Origin: WHSW01 sp963769945
GTDB taxonomy: Bacteria; Actinomycetota; Thermoleophilia; Solirubrobacterales; 70-9
Assembly: GCA_963769945.1 (NCBI GenBank)
Contig: CAVYOA010000006.1
Coordinates: forward strand, 62,001-126,000
Reading direction: 5' to 3'
Length of the DNA: 64,000 nucleotides
The notes below the pieces were generated by a model that made no database searches, was not told where the DNA came from, and worked only from the letters and a program-made list of their open reading frames with translations. Shown one piece after another: positions 1 to 12,382 of this stretch; within the stretch, counting starts at the first letter, position 1, and each line of letters begins with the position of its first letter. Both the position numbers and the translations under genes were made by a program.

Positions 1-489
1 GCCAGCTACGAGCCGATCAACGTCTGCACCGTTCGCAGAGCGACCGTTCTGCTGCTCAAGTCGCGGGCCGAGATGCTCGAACGCGGCTCGGGCTTGCTTC
101 ATTCCGAGCGTTTGGCGCTGGAGCGACCTTGCGTGATCAGACTGGTGCGCTACGTCCGCGTCCCGCGCGATGTGCACCGGCGAAAGATCACCCGCAAGGC
201 TGTGCTCGCCCGCGATGCCTACACCTGCCAGTACTGCGGTCGCGAGGCCGCCGCTGGGCTGACCGTCGACCACGTCATTCCCCGCAGCAGGGGCGGTCGG
301 TCGGTGTGGGAAAACATCGTCGCCTCGTGTGCGCCCTGCAACCGCAAGAAGGGGAGCCGCCTGCCGCGCGAGGCGCGAATGCATCCGGCCACGCGGCCGC
401 GGCCGCCCGGCCCAACCGTCTTCATCCGGATTGCGGCCCCGCGAGTGCCGATGGCCTGGGAGCCCTATCTCGGCGCAGCGCCGGCGTAG
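1..489 (+). CDS. HNH endonuclease, 5' end outside window
   Basis: The reading frame is open from base 1, so the start codon lies upstream of the window and 162 residues are visible. The N-terminal part (SYEPINVCTVRRA) and the later cysteine pair CQYCG, then TVDHVIPRSRGG and CAPCNRKKG, form a classic HNH/McrA-type fold: two CxxC zinc pairs flank the DH catalytic motif. This family of stand-alone HNH proteins is common in Actinobacteria and is expected to nick or cut DNA; its cellular role is not established. An internal ATG at 73 is not the start because conserved sequence precedes it. It is followed by a hairpin at 504-531 and converges on the gyrA strand. Confidence 0.9.
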   Translation, partial: ASYEPINVCTVRRATVLLLKSRAEMLERGSGLLHSERLALERPCVIRLVRYVRVPRDVHRRKITRKAVLARDAYTCQYCGREAAAGLTVDHVIPRSRGGRSVWENIVASCAPCNRKKGSRLPREARMHPATRPRPPGPTVFIRIAAPRVPMAWEPYLGAAPA

Positions 490-503
490 GACCCGGAAAA
501 CAG

Positions 504-531
504 AAGGGCCGCCCCCGTAGGAGCGGCCCTT
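504..531 (+). terminator. Terminator-like hairpin after HNH gene
   Basis: A perfect 9-bp inverted repeat (AAGGGCCGC / GCGGCCCTT) with a 10-nt loop lies 15 nt after the HNH stop. There is no long U-tract, but the stem begins with AA and ends with TT, so it could work in both directions and also end minus-strand transcripts arriving from the gyrA side. Confidence 0.6.
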
Positions 532-690
532 CCAAGGTGCGATTGTCAAACGAGCTTCGGGTTCTGATGACCGGGCGGGACGGGTCCCGGTCGCCTCGGC
601 TCGCCGGTGCCTGGGGTTGGATTGCGCCAGGCGGCTCGCACGATGCTCGTCCTCATGGCGGTCACCCGCCTATGGAAACGGAGCGGCCGA

Positions 691-735
691 CTAGCGGCCC
701 CGCACCTCCAGCGTCCCGGAAAAACTGTCACTCAA
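691..735 (-). CDS. Putative 14-aa peptide behind an extreme Shine-Dalgarno
   Basis: On the minus strand, 16 nt (755-740, AGAAAGGAGGTGGTCC) can pair with the whole 3' tail of 16S rRNA with only one G-U wobble. Four bases later a TTG opens a 14-codon frame (MSDSFSGTLEVRGR) ending in TAG. A GTG at 731 in another frame would give 61 codons to 546. The stop codon sits inside a small hairpin (GGCCG-CTAGT-CGGCC). It lies about 35 nt downstream of the gyrA stop. I do not recognise a family; it may be a leader peptide, a small protein, or a ribosome-sequestering element. No other gene is seen between 532 and 791. Confidence 0.35.
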   Translation of the reverse strand: MSDSFSGTLEVRGR

Positions 736-791
736 CTTAGGACCACCTCCTTTCTCTGGTGAGGTGATTGAAGCAAACGCGAAGGTCGCGC

Positions 792-5799
<5,008 letters not shown>

Positions 5800-5977
5800 T
5801 CGGTTGGGCCCCTTCGATCGCTGTCATGAGAAACCCCGCTCCACCGACGCGGCCAGAAATGGATTCTCGGGCCATGCTCGGACGGATCGGGGTTGGCGGT
5901 CCGACTTCACATAAGGATACCAGGGTCGGCGGCGTCAGAGCCTCTTGAGAAGCTACAAAAGCCCTGCAAATCGCGCA

Positions 5978-6295
5978 CTATTGTGTGGCGACATCGTGAC
6001 TTTCACCGACGACGAAGCGAAGTCGCTCAATCTCGGTCGTCGCCAGCGCTCGATTGAGCTGCTCACGCAGCTCATCCTGAAGCAGATCGAGCTCCTGCGC
6101 CCAGGTCGCGGCGCTGCAGGCGACTGTGACGATGCCGTCACGTTCGCGCACCGGCTCGGCGTGAGTTGCGATGCGCTCGCCGAGCGCGTCGGCCCAGATC
6201 GCCTGGATCGCGCCGAGCGGAGTCTGGGGAGTCGACTCCACCCGCACAGCTCGAACCAAGGCGCCCAGCGGCCGCGGCTGCGAACGCGAGCTCAT
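5978..6295 (-). CDS. dciA: DciA-type replicative helicase loader (DUF721)
   Basis: This 105-residue protein has the DUF721/DciA core: a central stretch with W..ALGERIATHAEP, then TVACSAATWAQELDLLQ. DciA loads or activates the DnaB helicase in bacteria that lack DnaC/DnaI. Its position between recF and gyrB is the classic actinobacterial site of this gene. The start overlaps the recF stop by 4 nt, so the two are likely cotranslated. Function is inferred from family and place. Confidence 0.9.
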   Translation of the reverse strand: MSSRSQPRPLGALVRAVRVESTPQTPLGAIQAIWADALGERIATHAEPVRERDGIVTVACSAATWAQELDLLQDELREQLNRALATTEIERLRFVVGESHDVATQ

Positions 6296-7395
6296 GCGGC
6301 TTCGGACTCCGGGGCCGCGCTCAGCGCATGGCCGTCACGCACGGCGATGTCGCGACGACGTTCGAGCGAGGGGAGGTGGTCGGGCTCGGTCGCGGTCACG
6401 ATCGCTTGCCCTCCGCCTTGGAGGTGTTCGACCAGCAGCCCGCGGCGCTGCGCGTCGAGCTCAGACGTGACATCGTCGAGCAGCATCAGCGGCAGCGGGC
6501 GGCCATCGTCGATCAGCACCCGGCGCTCGGCGAACAACAGCGCCAGCAACGCGGTCCTCTGCTGGCCTTGGGAGCCGTAACGGCGGATCGACCTGCGATC
6601 GCGCTCGAACGCAAGCTCGTCCAGATGGGGGCCATGGCCGGTATATCCACGCGAGAGATCGCTTTCACGCCGCTCGGCGATCTCGAGCGCCAGCGCGACC
6701 GGATCGCTCGCCTCGCTGCGGGGCCTGTAGGCGACCGAGGCGCTACCGAGGCCGAGCGAGCCGGCGGCGGCGCTGAAGGGATCCGATAGTCGAGCGACCG
6801 CATCGCGGCGCAGCGCGATCAGCTCGACTCCAGCTTCGCCGAGCTCCGTCTCCCATGCATCGAGGGTCGACTGTCCGGCGACCCCAGAGCGAATACGGCC
6901 GAGGAGAGCGTTTCGCTGTGCCAATGCACGCGAGTAGCGGCGGCGGATGTCGTCGCGCGAGGGCCACAGCGCACCGCAGAAGCCATCGAGGTGAGCGCGG
7001 CGTTCGGACGGGGGGCCCTTGACCAAGCTGAGCCGATCTGGCATGAAAACCGAGAGTGCCGGGCGCAGGCGAGAGCTCTCGGCGCTCGCCGCCGTCCCGT
7101 CGATCAGATGGCGGCGCCCATCGGCGCGGCTGATCGAGGTGAGAAAGATCCGGTGGCGATCGGCGCCGGCGCCGACTCGGGCCTCGGTGCGACACAGCGA
7201 TTTGCCGAAGGCGATCGCCTCACGATCGTCACGCGTGCGGCACGAGCGCCCCGCCAGCGCCATATACGTCGCCTCGAGCAGATTCGTCTTGCCGGCCCCA
7301 TTCGCCCCCCAGAGCAAGTTCAGCCCGGGCCCGAGCGACACCTCACCATCCGCGAGGTTGCGGAAACTGAGAACCCTTACGGACTCAACGATCAC
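6292..7395 (-). CDS. recF: DNA replication and repair protein RecF
   Basis: RecF is an SMC/ABC-like ATPase that loads RecA at gaps. With the GTG start at 7395 it has 367 residues, the normal size; a TTG at 7443 would add 16 unsupported residues. Walker A is GANGAGKT (residues 30-37); near the C-terminus lie YGSQGQQRTALLALLFAE (signature region) and LMLLDDVTSELD (Walker B plus D-loop). It lies between dnaN and dciA, matching the conserved dnaA-dnaN-recF-dciA-gyrB-gyrA order. Confidence 0.94.
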   Translation of the reverse strand: MIVESVRVLSFRNLADGEVSLGPGLNLLWGANGAGKTNLLEATYMALAGRSCRTRDDREAIAFGKSLCRTEARVGAGADRHRIFLTSISRADGRRHLIDGTAASAESSRLRPALSVFMPDRLSLVKGPPSERRAHLDGFCGALWPSRDDIRRRYSRALAQRNALLGRIRSGVAGQSTLDAWETELGEAGVELIALRRDAVARLSDPFSAAAGSLGLGSASVAYRPRSEASDPVALALEIAERRESDLSRGYTGHGPHLDELAFERDRRSIRRYGSQGQQRTALLALLFAERRVLIDDGRPLPLMLLDDVTSELDAQRRGLLVEHLQGGGQAIVTATEPDHLPSLERRRDIAVRDGHALSAAPESEAA

Positions 7396-7515
7396 GGATC
7401 CGCACCTGAACGTCTGGGGCGAGATCCAGACGGCGCCAGGCAAGGACGCAGGGAGCGTGGCGTGCTCTGCACGCGAGCGACCGAGGACGCAGCCTGGTGT
7501 CGTCTGGACCCGCCA

Positions 7516-8625
7516 TCAGACGTTCAGGCGGATTGGCATGACGAGATATGAAAAGTCATCTCCATCCACCGGGCGCAGGAGCCCCGGGCGCAGCGGCGAC
7601 GAGAACTGGATCGAGACCTCGTCGGTGGCGACGCTCTCAACCCCCTCGACCAGGTACTGCGGGTTGAAGGCGATCTCAAGCGGTTCGCCGGAGTAGGGCG
7701 CCGGCATGCCTTCCGCTGCATCGCCGATGTCGGGTGTCTCGGCGGCCACGGTCAGCTCGCCCTCCGCAAAGGCGAGGCGAAGCGGGGCATTGCGTTGGGC
7801 CAGCTGGCTGATCCTGCGGGTGATCTCGAGCAGCTCCTCCCTCGGCAGCCGCACCTCGTGCTCGAAGGATTCGGGGATCAGCTGGCGCCAGCTCGGGAAC
7901 TGACCGTCGATCAGACGCGACGAGAGCAACACGCCGGCGGTGTTGAAGACAGCCTGATTTCGCTGCAGCGCAATCTCGACGTCTTCCGAGCCTTCGGCGG
8001 CGATGATCCTGGCGAGCTCGCGCAGCGCCCGGGCCGGAACATTGGCGTCGAGGGCTTGGGTGACTGGCGATTCGAGCTCGGTGTGCTTGACGCTGAGCCG
8101 GTAGGAGTCGGTGGCGACCATCGTCAAGCGGGTGCCGTCCGCCTGCACCAGCGCTCCGGTGAGGATCGGGCGAACCTCGTCGCGCGACGCGGCGCGGGCA
8201 ACGAGGTCGATCGTCGCCGCCAGTGGCCCGGCCGGTAAGCGGACGGTCTCACCTTCGAGCTCGGGCAGGCGTGGAAAGTCTTCCGCCGCGAGGGTGCGCA
8301 AGTGAAACCGCGCCCCGCCCGCCGAGATCTCGACATCACGCTGCTCGCCGCGGAGCTCGAGCGAGACCTCCCCCGGCGGCAAGCTGCGAACGACATCGGC
8401 GAGCAGCCTCCCGGGCAACAGCACGGAGCCTTCCTGCTCAGCCTTGGCGTCGGTGAGGCTGCGCGTCAGCGACAGCTCCATGTCCGTCGCGCGCAAGATC
8501 AGCTCGCCGTCGCCGGCCTTGAGCAGGATGCCGCCGAGCGAAGGCAGGGTGCCGCGGGTCGAAACCGCCCGCCCAACGAGCTGCAGGGCGCTTGAAAGTG
8601 AATCTCGTGGAACCGAAAGCTTCAT
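7516..8625 (-). CDS. dnaN: DNA polymerase III sliding clamp (beta subunit)
   Basis: A 369-residue protein beginning MKLSVPRDSL, with three repeated clamp domains. Recognisable blocks are LPSLGGILLKA near the N-terminus, FHLRTLAAEDFPRLP in domain 1, TDSYRLSVKHTEL in domain 2, and the C-terminal VMPIRLNV, the normal end of the peptide-binding domain. The homodimer encircles DNA and tethers polymerase and repair factors. The 103-nt spacer upstream separates it from dnaA and holds DnaA-box-like sites. The next gene, recF, begins 120 nt downstream. Confidence 0.97.
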   Translation of the reverse strand: MKLSVPRDSLSSALQLVGRAVSTRGTLPSLGGILLKAGDGELILRATDMELSLTRSLTDAKAEQEGSVLLPGRLLADVVRSLPPGEVSLELRGEQRDVEISAGGARFHLRTLAAEDFPRLPELEGETVRLPAGPLAATIDLVARAASRDEVRPILTGALVQADGTRLTMVATDSYRLSVKHTELESPVTQALDANVPARALRELARIIAAEGSEDVEIALQRNQAVFNTAGVLLSSRLIDGQFPSWRQLIPESFEHEVRLPREELLEITRRISQLAQRNAPLRLAFAEGELTVAAETPDIGDAAEGMPAPYSGEPLEIAFNPQYLVEGVESVATDEVSIQFSSPLRPGLLRPVDGDDFSYLVMPIRLNV

Positions 8626-8731
8626 AGAGGACCAATCATCTTCCTACTTGGATCAGATGTATCTGATGCGTTGACAGTTGTGGATGGCGATCGCATCTTG
8701 GCTTGCGCACTGGCGATAGGCCTGTGGATCA
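8626..8731 (+). other. Candidate origin fragment (dnaN/dnaA spacer)
   Basis: The spacer between dnaN and dnaA is the usual actinobacterial oriC position but is only about 100 nt. It holds two DnaA-box-like sites: TGTGGATGG (8679-8687) and TGTGGATCA (8723-8731, one mismatch from the inverted TTATCCACA consensus, overlapping the dnaA stop). A further TGTGGATCG lies inside the dnaA 3' end near 8818. The sequence around 8650-8675 (TCAGATGTATCTGA) is locally AT-richer and palindromic. This is either a minimal origin or only part of one. Confidence 0.4.
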
Positions 8732-10138
8732 GCCGCGACGATCCTGGGGACCGGTGGCGGCACCTGTGGGTTCATACCCCGCCGAGCGCCGCGATGTCCC
8801 CAGGACTACATGTGCCCTGTGGATCGCCAGCGCGGTTTCGGACCCGGGTTCGAGTTTGGTCGAGATGCTGCGCACAGCATGCAGGACGGTGGTGTGATCG
8901 CGATCGAAGCCGCGAGCGATCTCCGTCAGCGAGAGCGAAGTCAGTTCGCGCGCCAGGTACATCGCGATCTGTCGCGCCCGCGCGATCTTGACCGAGCGCC
9001 GGGGCGAGATCAGCTCCTCGCGGCTGAGGCCATTGAGCTCGCAGACTGTGTCCTGAATCGCCGTCAGGGTCGGCGTTCGTGCGCCTGAAGGCACCTGCTC
9101 AGCACCCGCCTGACCGAGCGCCCGACGCACGACTGGAGCCGAGAGCGGCTCGCTCAGCAGGGAGGCGACGGCGAGCACCCTCGTCATCGCACCCTCTAAT
9201 ACGCGGACGTTCTCGGGCACCCTCGTGGCGATCTCGTGCAGGACCCCCGGCTCGGGTAGATCGGGGCTGGAATCGGAGGCCATGCGCCACAAGAGCGCGA
9301 TCCTGGTCGGCAGGTCGGGTGGCTCGAGCTCGACCTGAAGGCCCCAGCGAAAGCGGTCGCGCAGGCGCTCCGCGAGCTGGGAGAGCGCCTCGGGGGGACG
9401 ATCGCTGGAGAGCACTATCTGCTTACCCTGGCCGTAGAGGGTGTTGAAGGTGTGGACGAACTCCTCCTCGGTGCGCGCCTTTCCCTCGAGCACCTGAACG
9501 TCGTCGATCAGCAGCACATCGAGATCGCGATAGCGAGCCTTGAACGCCTCAGAGCCGTCGCGCCGAAGCGCAGTGACGAAGTCGGTCGTGAACCGCTCGG
9601 CGGTCGTGTAATGGACGGTGAGCTCGGGGTGGTTGCGGCTCAGGTAACCGGCGATCGCTCCGAGCAGATGTGTCTTTCCAAGTCCTGGGGGCCCGTGTAG
9701 GAACAGCGGGTTGTAGGCCTCACCCGGAAGCTCGGCGACGGCAAGCGCAGCGGCGTGGGCAAGCCGGTTGGCCGGCCCGATGACGAAGCGGTCGAAGCTG
9801 TGGGCGCAATCGAGCGGCAGCGACGCCGGTGCAGCCGAGTCGACTTCGGCCGCGGGCGCACGAGCGCCGTCGCCGCGATCGGTGTCCACGAACTCGATCT
9901 CGGTCAGGGTGGTCTTCTGAGCCGCAACGATCGAGGCAATCCGCGCCGCATAGCGACGCTCGACCCAAGCGCGCACCGACGGCGGGGCACTGAGAAACAT
10001 CGTCGAGCCGTGGGCCGAGACGACGCGCAGCGGCTCCAGCCATAGCTTGTACGTCGACTCTGGAAGGGAGGCCTCGAGCTCGTCTCGCACCCGCCTCCAC
10101 AGACTCGTGAGCTCGTCGGAAGGGGGCTCGGCAGACAC
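8729..10138 (-). CDS. dnaA: Chromosomal replication initiator DnaA
   Basis: DnaA binds DnaA boxes, opens oriC and recruits helicase. Domain I starts right after the chosen GTG at 10138 (LWRRVRDELEASLPESTYK); the frame is open further upstream to 10213, but that stretch is Arg-rich and unlike the family. Domain III has Walker A GPPGLGKTHLL, Walker B LLIDDVQVLEGK and sensor LSSDRPP. Domain IV has the DNA-binding signature around SPRRSVKIARARQIAMYL and DRDHTTVLHA. About 469 residues, usual size. It is divergent from rpmH. Confidence 0.95.
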   Translation of the reverse strand: MSAEPPSDELTSLWRRVRDELEASLPESTYKLWLEPLRVVSAHGSTMFLSAPPSVRAWVERRYAARIASIVAAQKTTLTEIEFVDTDRGDGARAPAAEVDSAAPASLPLDCAHSFDRFVIGPANRLAHAAALAVAELPGEAYNPLFLHGPPGLGKTHLLGAIAGYLSRNHPELTVHYTTAERFTTDFVTALRRDGSEAFKARYRDLDVLLIDDVQVLEGKARTEEEFVHTFNTLYGQGKQIVLSSDRPPEALSQLAERLRDRFRWGLQVELEPPDLPTRIALLWRMASDSSPDLPEPGVLHEIATRVPENVRVLEGAMTRVLAVASLLSEPLSAPVVRRALGQAGAEQVPSGARTPTLTAIQDTVCELNGLSREELISPRRSVKIARARQIAMYLARELTSLSLTEIARGFDRDHTTVLHAVRSISTKLEPGSETALAIHRAHVVLGTSRRSAGYEPTGAATGPQDRRG

Positions 10139-10263
10139 GCCGATCGACCATACATACGAGCCTCGCCGGCGCATGGTCGCACCTCGCATTTCGCGGGAAA
10201 GACGCGCGCGCATCGGTTCGGGCAGCTATCGCCCGGGGCAATCGGGCACGGGTGACGATCATC

Positions 10264-10269
10264 TACACT
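10264..10269 (+). promoter_or_regulatory. -10 box of rpmH
   Basis: TACACT lies 10 nt before the rpmH ATG, which suggests a very short leader or none. No convincing -35 hexamer is seen. It fits the TAnnnT rule found before many genes in this window. Confidence 0.45.
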
Positions 10270-10279
10270 GCCCGATCCG

Positions 10280-10414
10280 ATGAAGCGCACCTGGCAGCCG
10301 AAGAAGCGCAAGCGCGCCCGAACGCACGGGTTTCGCGCTCGGATGCGCACGCGCTCGGGTCGCGACGTGATCCGTCGGCGGCGGTCCAAGGGCCGCAAGC
10401 GCCTCACCCCCTAA
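10280..10414 (+). CDS. rpmH: Ribosomal protein bL34
   Basis: A 44-residue, extremely basic protein starting MKRTWQPKKRKRARTHG and ending KGRKRLTP, a full match to the bL34 pattern (MKRTWQP, HGFRARM, RSGRDVIRRRR). It belongs to the large ribosomal subunit. It is the first gene of the rpmH-rnpA-yidD-yidC-jag-rsmG operon and is divergent from dnaA across a short intergenic region. Confidence 0.97.
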   Translation: MKRTWQPKKRKRARTHGFRARMRTRSGRDVIRRRRSKGRKRLTP

Positions 10415-10423
10415 CGCTTGCTG

Positions 10424-10795
10424 ATGAGCGACCGCAAGAAGCGCGGCAGGCTGTCGCGCTCGGGTGACTTCGACCGCGTCTACCGCGAAGGGCGCTCGCA
10501 CGGCAACCGCTTTCTCGTCGTGCATTCGTTCCCGCGCGGCAGCTCGGCCGCAGGCGACGACGTTCGGCTCGGGATCTCGGTCAGCCGCAAGGTCGGAGGC
10601 GCGGTCCAGCGAAACGCGGTCAAGCGCGCCCTTCGCGAGGCGTTCTGGCAGCTCGACGAGAGCCTGCCTGGTGACTATGACTTCGTCCTCGTCGCTCGCC
10701 CCGACGCTGCAGGTCTGGTTGAGCGTGAGGGCACGCCTGGAGTCAGCAACGCTCTCCGCGAGCTCCTCGGCGAGTCAGGCCTGAAAGCGGCGTAA
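10424..10795 (+). CDS. rnpA: Ribonuclease P protein component
   Basis: RnpA assists the RNase P RNA in removing 5' leaders from tRNA precursors. From the ATG at 10424 it has 123 residues; a TTG at 10418 would add two. The family core is visible: LSRSGDFDRVYREGR, then RLGISVSRKVGGAVQRN.VKR..RE, the RNA-binding RNR-like motif. It follows rpmH by 9 nt in the conserved order. Its stop lies within a parS-like sequence shared with the start of yidD. Confidence 0.95.
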   Translation: MSDRKKRGRLSRSGDFDRVYREGRSHGNRFLVVHSFPRGSSAAGDDVRLGISVSRKVGGAVQRNAVKRALREAFWQLDESLPGDYDFVLVARPDAAGLVEREGTPGVSNALRELLGESGLKAA

Positions 10796-10806
10796 CACGT
10801 GAAACG
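10791..10806 (+). promoter_or_regulatory. parS-like ParB-binding site
   Basis: The 16-mer CGTAACACGTGAAACG matches 12 of 16 positions of the parS consensus TGTTTCACGTGAAACA, including the whole central CACGTGAAAC. It spans the rnpA stop and the yidD start, 3.6 kb from parB and 0.7 kb from the dnaA start, where centromere sites are expected. It is the only good match I found by eye. Confidence 0.5.
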
Positions 10807-11138
10807 CTCGTCCCATGCGCCGAATCGCCGCTTCGGCCGCATCGCAAGCGCGCTCGCCGAGCTCGCCCTGTTGCCGGTCCACCTTTACCGGCGTCTGATC
10901 TCCCCGGCCCTGCCGCAGCGCTGCAAGTACTACCCAAGTTGCTCTACATACACGGTGCAGGCGGTGCGCGAGCTCGGCGATCGCCCGCGGCACTGTTGTC
11001 GCCGCTTGGCGGCTTGCCCGCTGCAACCCATGGAGCCACGGCGGCGTCGACGAGCTTGCCGACCGCGCCCTGTTTCGCGAGCATGACGGCGATTGCGCCG
11101 GCGATCATCGCCCAACAACGCCGAGGGCACCCGCGTGA
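10799..11138 (+). pseudogene. yidD: Membrane insertion efficiency factor YidD, frameshifted
   Basis: The N-terminal half (GTG at 10799) has LLPVHLYRRLISPALP and the signature KYYPSCSTY, then the frame goes wrong near 10976. One extra base there (or two missing) restores AIARGTVVAAWRLARCNPW.HGGVD in another frame, which is the rest of YidD and ends at 11138 in a TGATG overlap with yidC. The restored protein has about 112 residues, usual for the family, which helps insert membrane proteins with YidC. The undisturbed read-through frame ends at 11086 with an Arg-rich nonsense tail. Decay, sequencing error and recoding are all possible. Confidence 0.8.
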
Positions 11139-11818
11139 TGGTCCTGGCGAACATCTTGCAGCCGCTGATCGATGCGGCTGAGGCGGTGCTCTTCTTCTTC
11201 CGCGATGACGTCGGCGTCTCCTGGGGCATGGCGATCGTCGGGCTCACCTTCGTCACCCGCCTGCTGATCCTGCCGCTCTCGGTCAAGCAGATCCGCTCGA
11301 TGCGCCACCTACAGCAGCACGCGCCCGAGCTCAAGGCGCTGCAGGAGAAATACAAGGGCGACAAGGAACGCCTGCAGCGCGAGATGATGGGCTTCTACCG
11401 CGAGAACAAGATCAATCCCCTTGCCTCGTGCTGGCCGCTGCTGCTCCAGCTCCCAGTCTTCTTCGCCCTGTTTCAGCTCCTGCAGGGCGACTCGTTCAAG
11501 GAGGACGTCGAGAGCGATCCCCCGGTCAGCTTTCTCTTCATCGACAACCTCGTCGAGAAGGCCACCGGCTCAGAGCTCGTGATCCTGATCTTCCTCTTCA
11601 TCGCAACGCAGCTCGGCGCCGGCCTGGTCATGTCCTCGCGAGTTCAAGACCGAAACCAGAAGATCATCATGTTCGCGCTACCTGTCGTCTTCGCCCCTTT
11701 CATCGCCACCCAGGCTGCCGGCCTGGCCGTGTACTGGATCTCCACCAACATCTGGACCCTGGGTCAACAGCTGGTCGTGACCTCCTTCTTTCCCTGCGCC
11801 GACCCCACCCACGGTTGA
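11138..11818 (+). CDS. yidC: Membrane protein insertase YidC, 3' end frameshifted
   Basis: A short Oxa1/YidC-type insertase without the large periplasmic domain. It shows the conserved block WGMAIVGLTFVTRLLILPLSVKQ (split: WGMAIVGLTFVTRL, LILPLS), a coiled basic loop (LKALQEKYKGDKERLQREM), NPLASCWPLLLQLPVFF and AGLAVYWISTNIWTLGQQ. The ATG overlaps the yidD stop (TGATG). As read, it ends CADPTHG at 11818, but skipping one base near 11797 continues into a proline-rich basic tail ending PPRKKKKRK at 11879. That end makes a GTGA overlap with jag, the style used throughout the operon, so the longer form is the ancestral one. The basic tail contacts ribosomes in this family. Confidence 0.9.
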   Translation: MVLANILQPLIDAAEAVLFFFRDDVGVSWGMAIVGLTFVTRLLILPLSVKQIRSMRHLQQHAPELKALQEKYKGDKERLQREMMGFYRENKINPLASCWPLLLQLPVFFALFQLLQGDSFKEDVESDPPVSFLFIDNLVEKATGSELVILIFLFIATQLGAGLVMSSRVQDRNQKIIMFALPVVFAPFIATQAAGLAVYWISTNIWTLGQQLVVTSFFPCADPTHG

Positions 11819-11875
11819 GGAGATCCAGGCGAAACGCCCACCCCCGGCGCCGCCGCGAAAGAAGAAGAAACGCAA

Positions 11876-12382
11876 GTGAGCGCCGACCTCGACGACCCCG
11901 GCGCAGTTCCCGACGAGCCGATCGAGCGAGTTGAGGCGGTGCTCGAGGAGGTCCTCGACGCGCTCGACCTCGAAAGCACGCTCGAGGTGGTCGAGCACGA
12001 CACCGAGATCGAGGCCAAGGTCGACGGCGAGGACCTAGGTTTGCTGATCGGCCGCCGCGGGCAGACGATCGACGCCGTGCAGCTGCTCTGCTACCGGATC
12101 GCCTATCGCGGGCGCGGCGACCGCAAGCGCGTCTCGGTCGACGCCTCCGGCTATCGCCAGCGCCGACGCGAGACCGTCGAGCGCCAAGGCGACCGGGCTG
12201 CGGAGCGGGCGCTCGAGACCGGCAAGGAGATCGAGCTCGAGCCGATGACCGCAAACGAGCGCAAGATGGTCCACGACTATCTCAAGGACCGGCCGGGGAT
12301 CGAGACGTTCAGCGAGGGCGAGGAGCCCGACCGCTGCGTCATCGTCGCTGCGCTCGTCGCCGCGCCCCCCGCCGACGAGTGA
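11876..12382 (+). CDS. jag: KH/R3H RNA-binding protein Jag (KhpB)
   Basis: A 168-residue protein with an acidic N-terminus, a KH-like domain containing LGLLIGRRGQTIDAVQLL (GxxG loop) and a C-terminal R3H domain (MTANERKMVHDYLKDRPGIET). KhpB binds RNA, often with KhpA, and affects cell shape and division regulation in Gram-positives. The start is GTG at 11876. It overlaps the restored yidC stop and its own stop overlaps rsmG by 4 nt, typical of this operon. Confidence 0.93.
   Translation: MSADLDDPGAVPDEPIERVEAVLEEVLDALDLESTLEVVEHDTEIEAKVDGEDLGLLIGRRGQTIDAVQLLCYRIAYRGRGDRKRVSVDASGYRQRRRETVERQGDRAAERALETGKEIELEPMTANERKMVHDYLKDRPGIETFSEGEEPDRCVIVAALVAAPPADE

Noticed and set aside
740..755. Plus-strand match to the 3' end of 16S rRNA (GGACCACCTCCTTTCT)
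   Set aside because: No other 16S sequence precedes it, so it is not an rRNA fragment; the minus-strand reading as a Shine-Dalgarno explains it better.
10939..11181. Separate plus-strand ORF over the yidD/yidC junction
   Set aside because: Its in-frame translation lacks any family motif in its N-terminal part; the yidD continuation lies in the neighbouring frame and explains the conservation.
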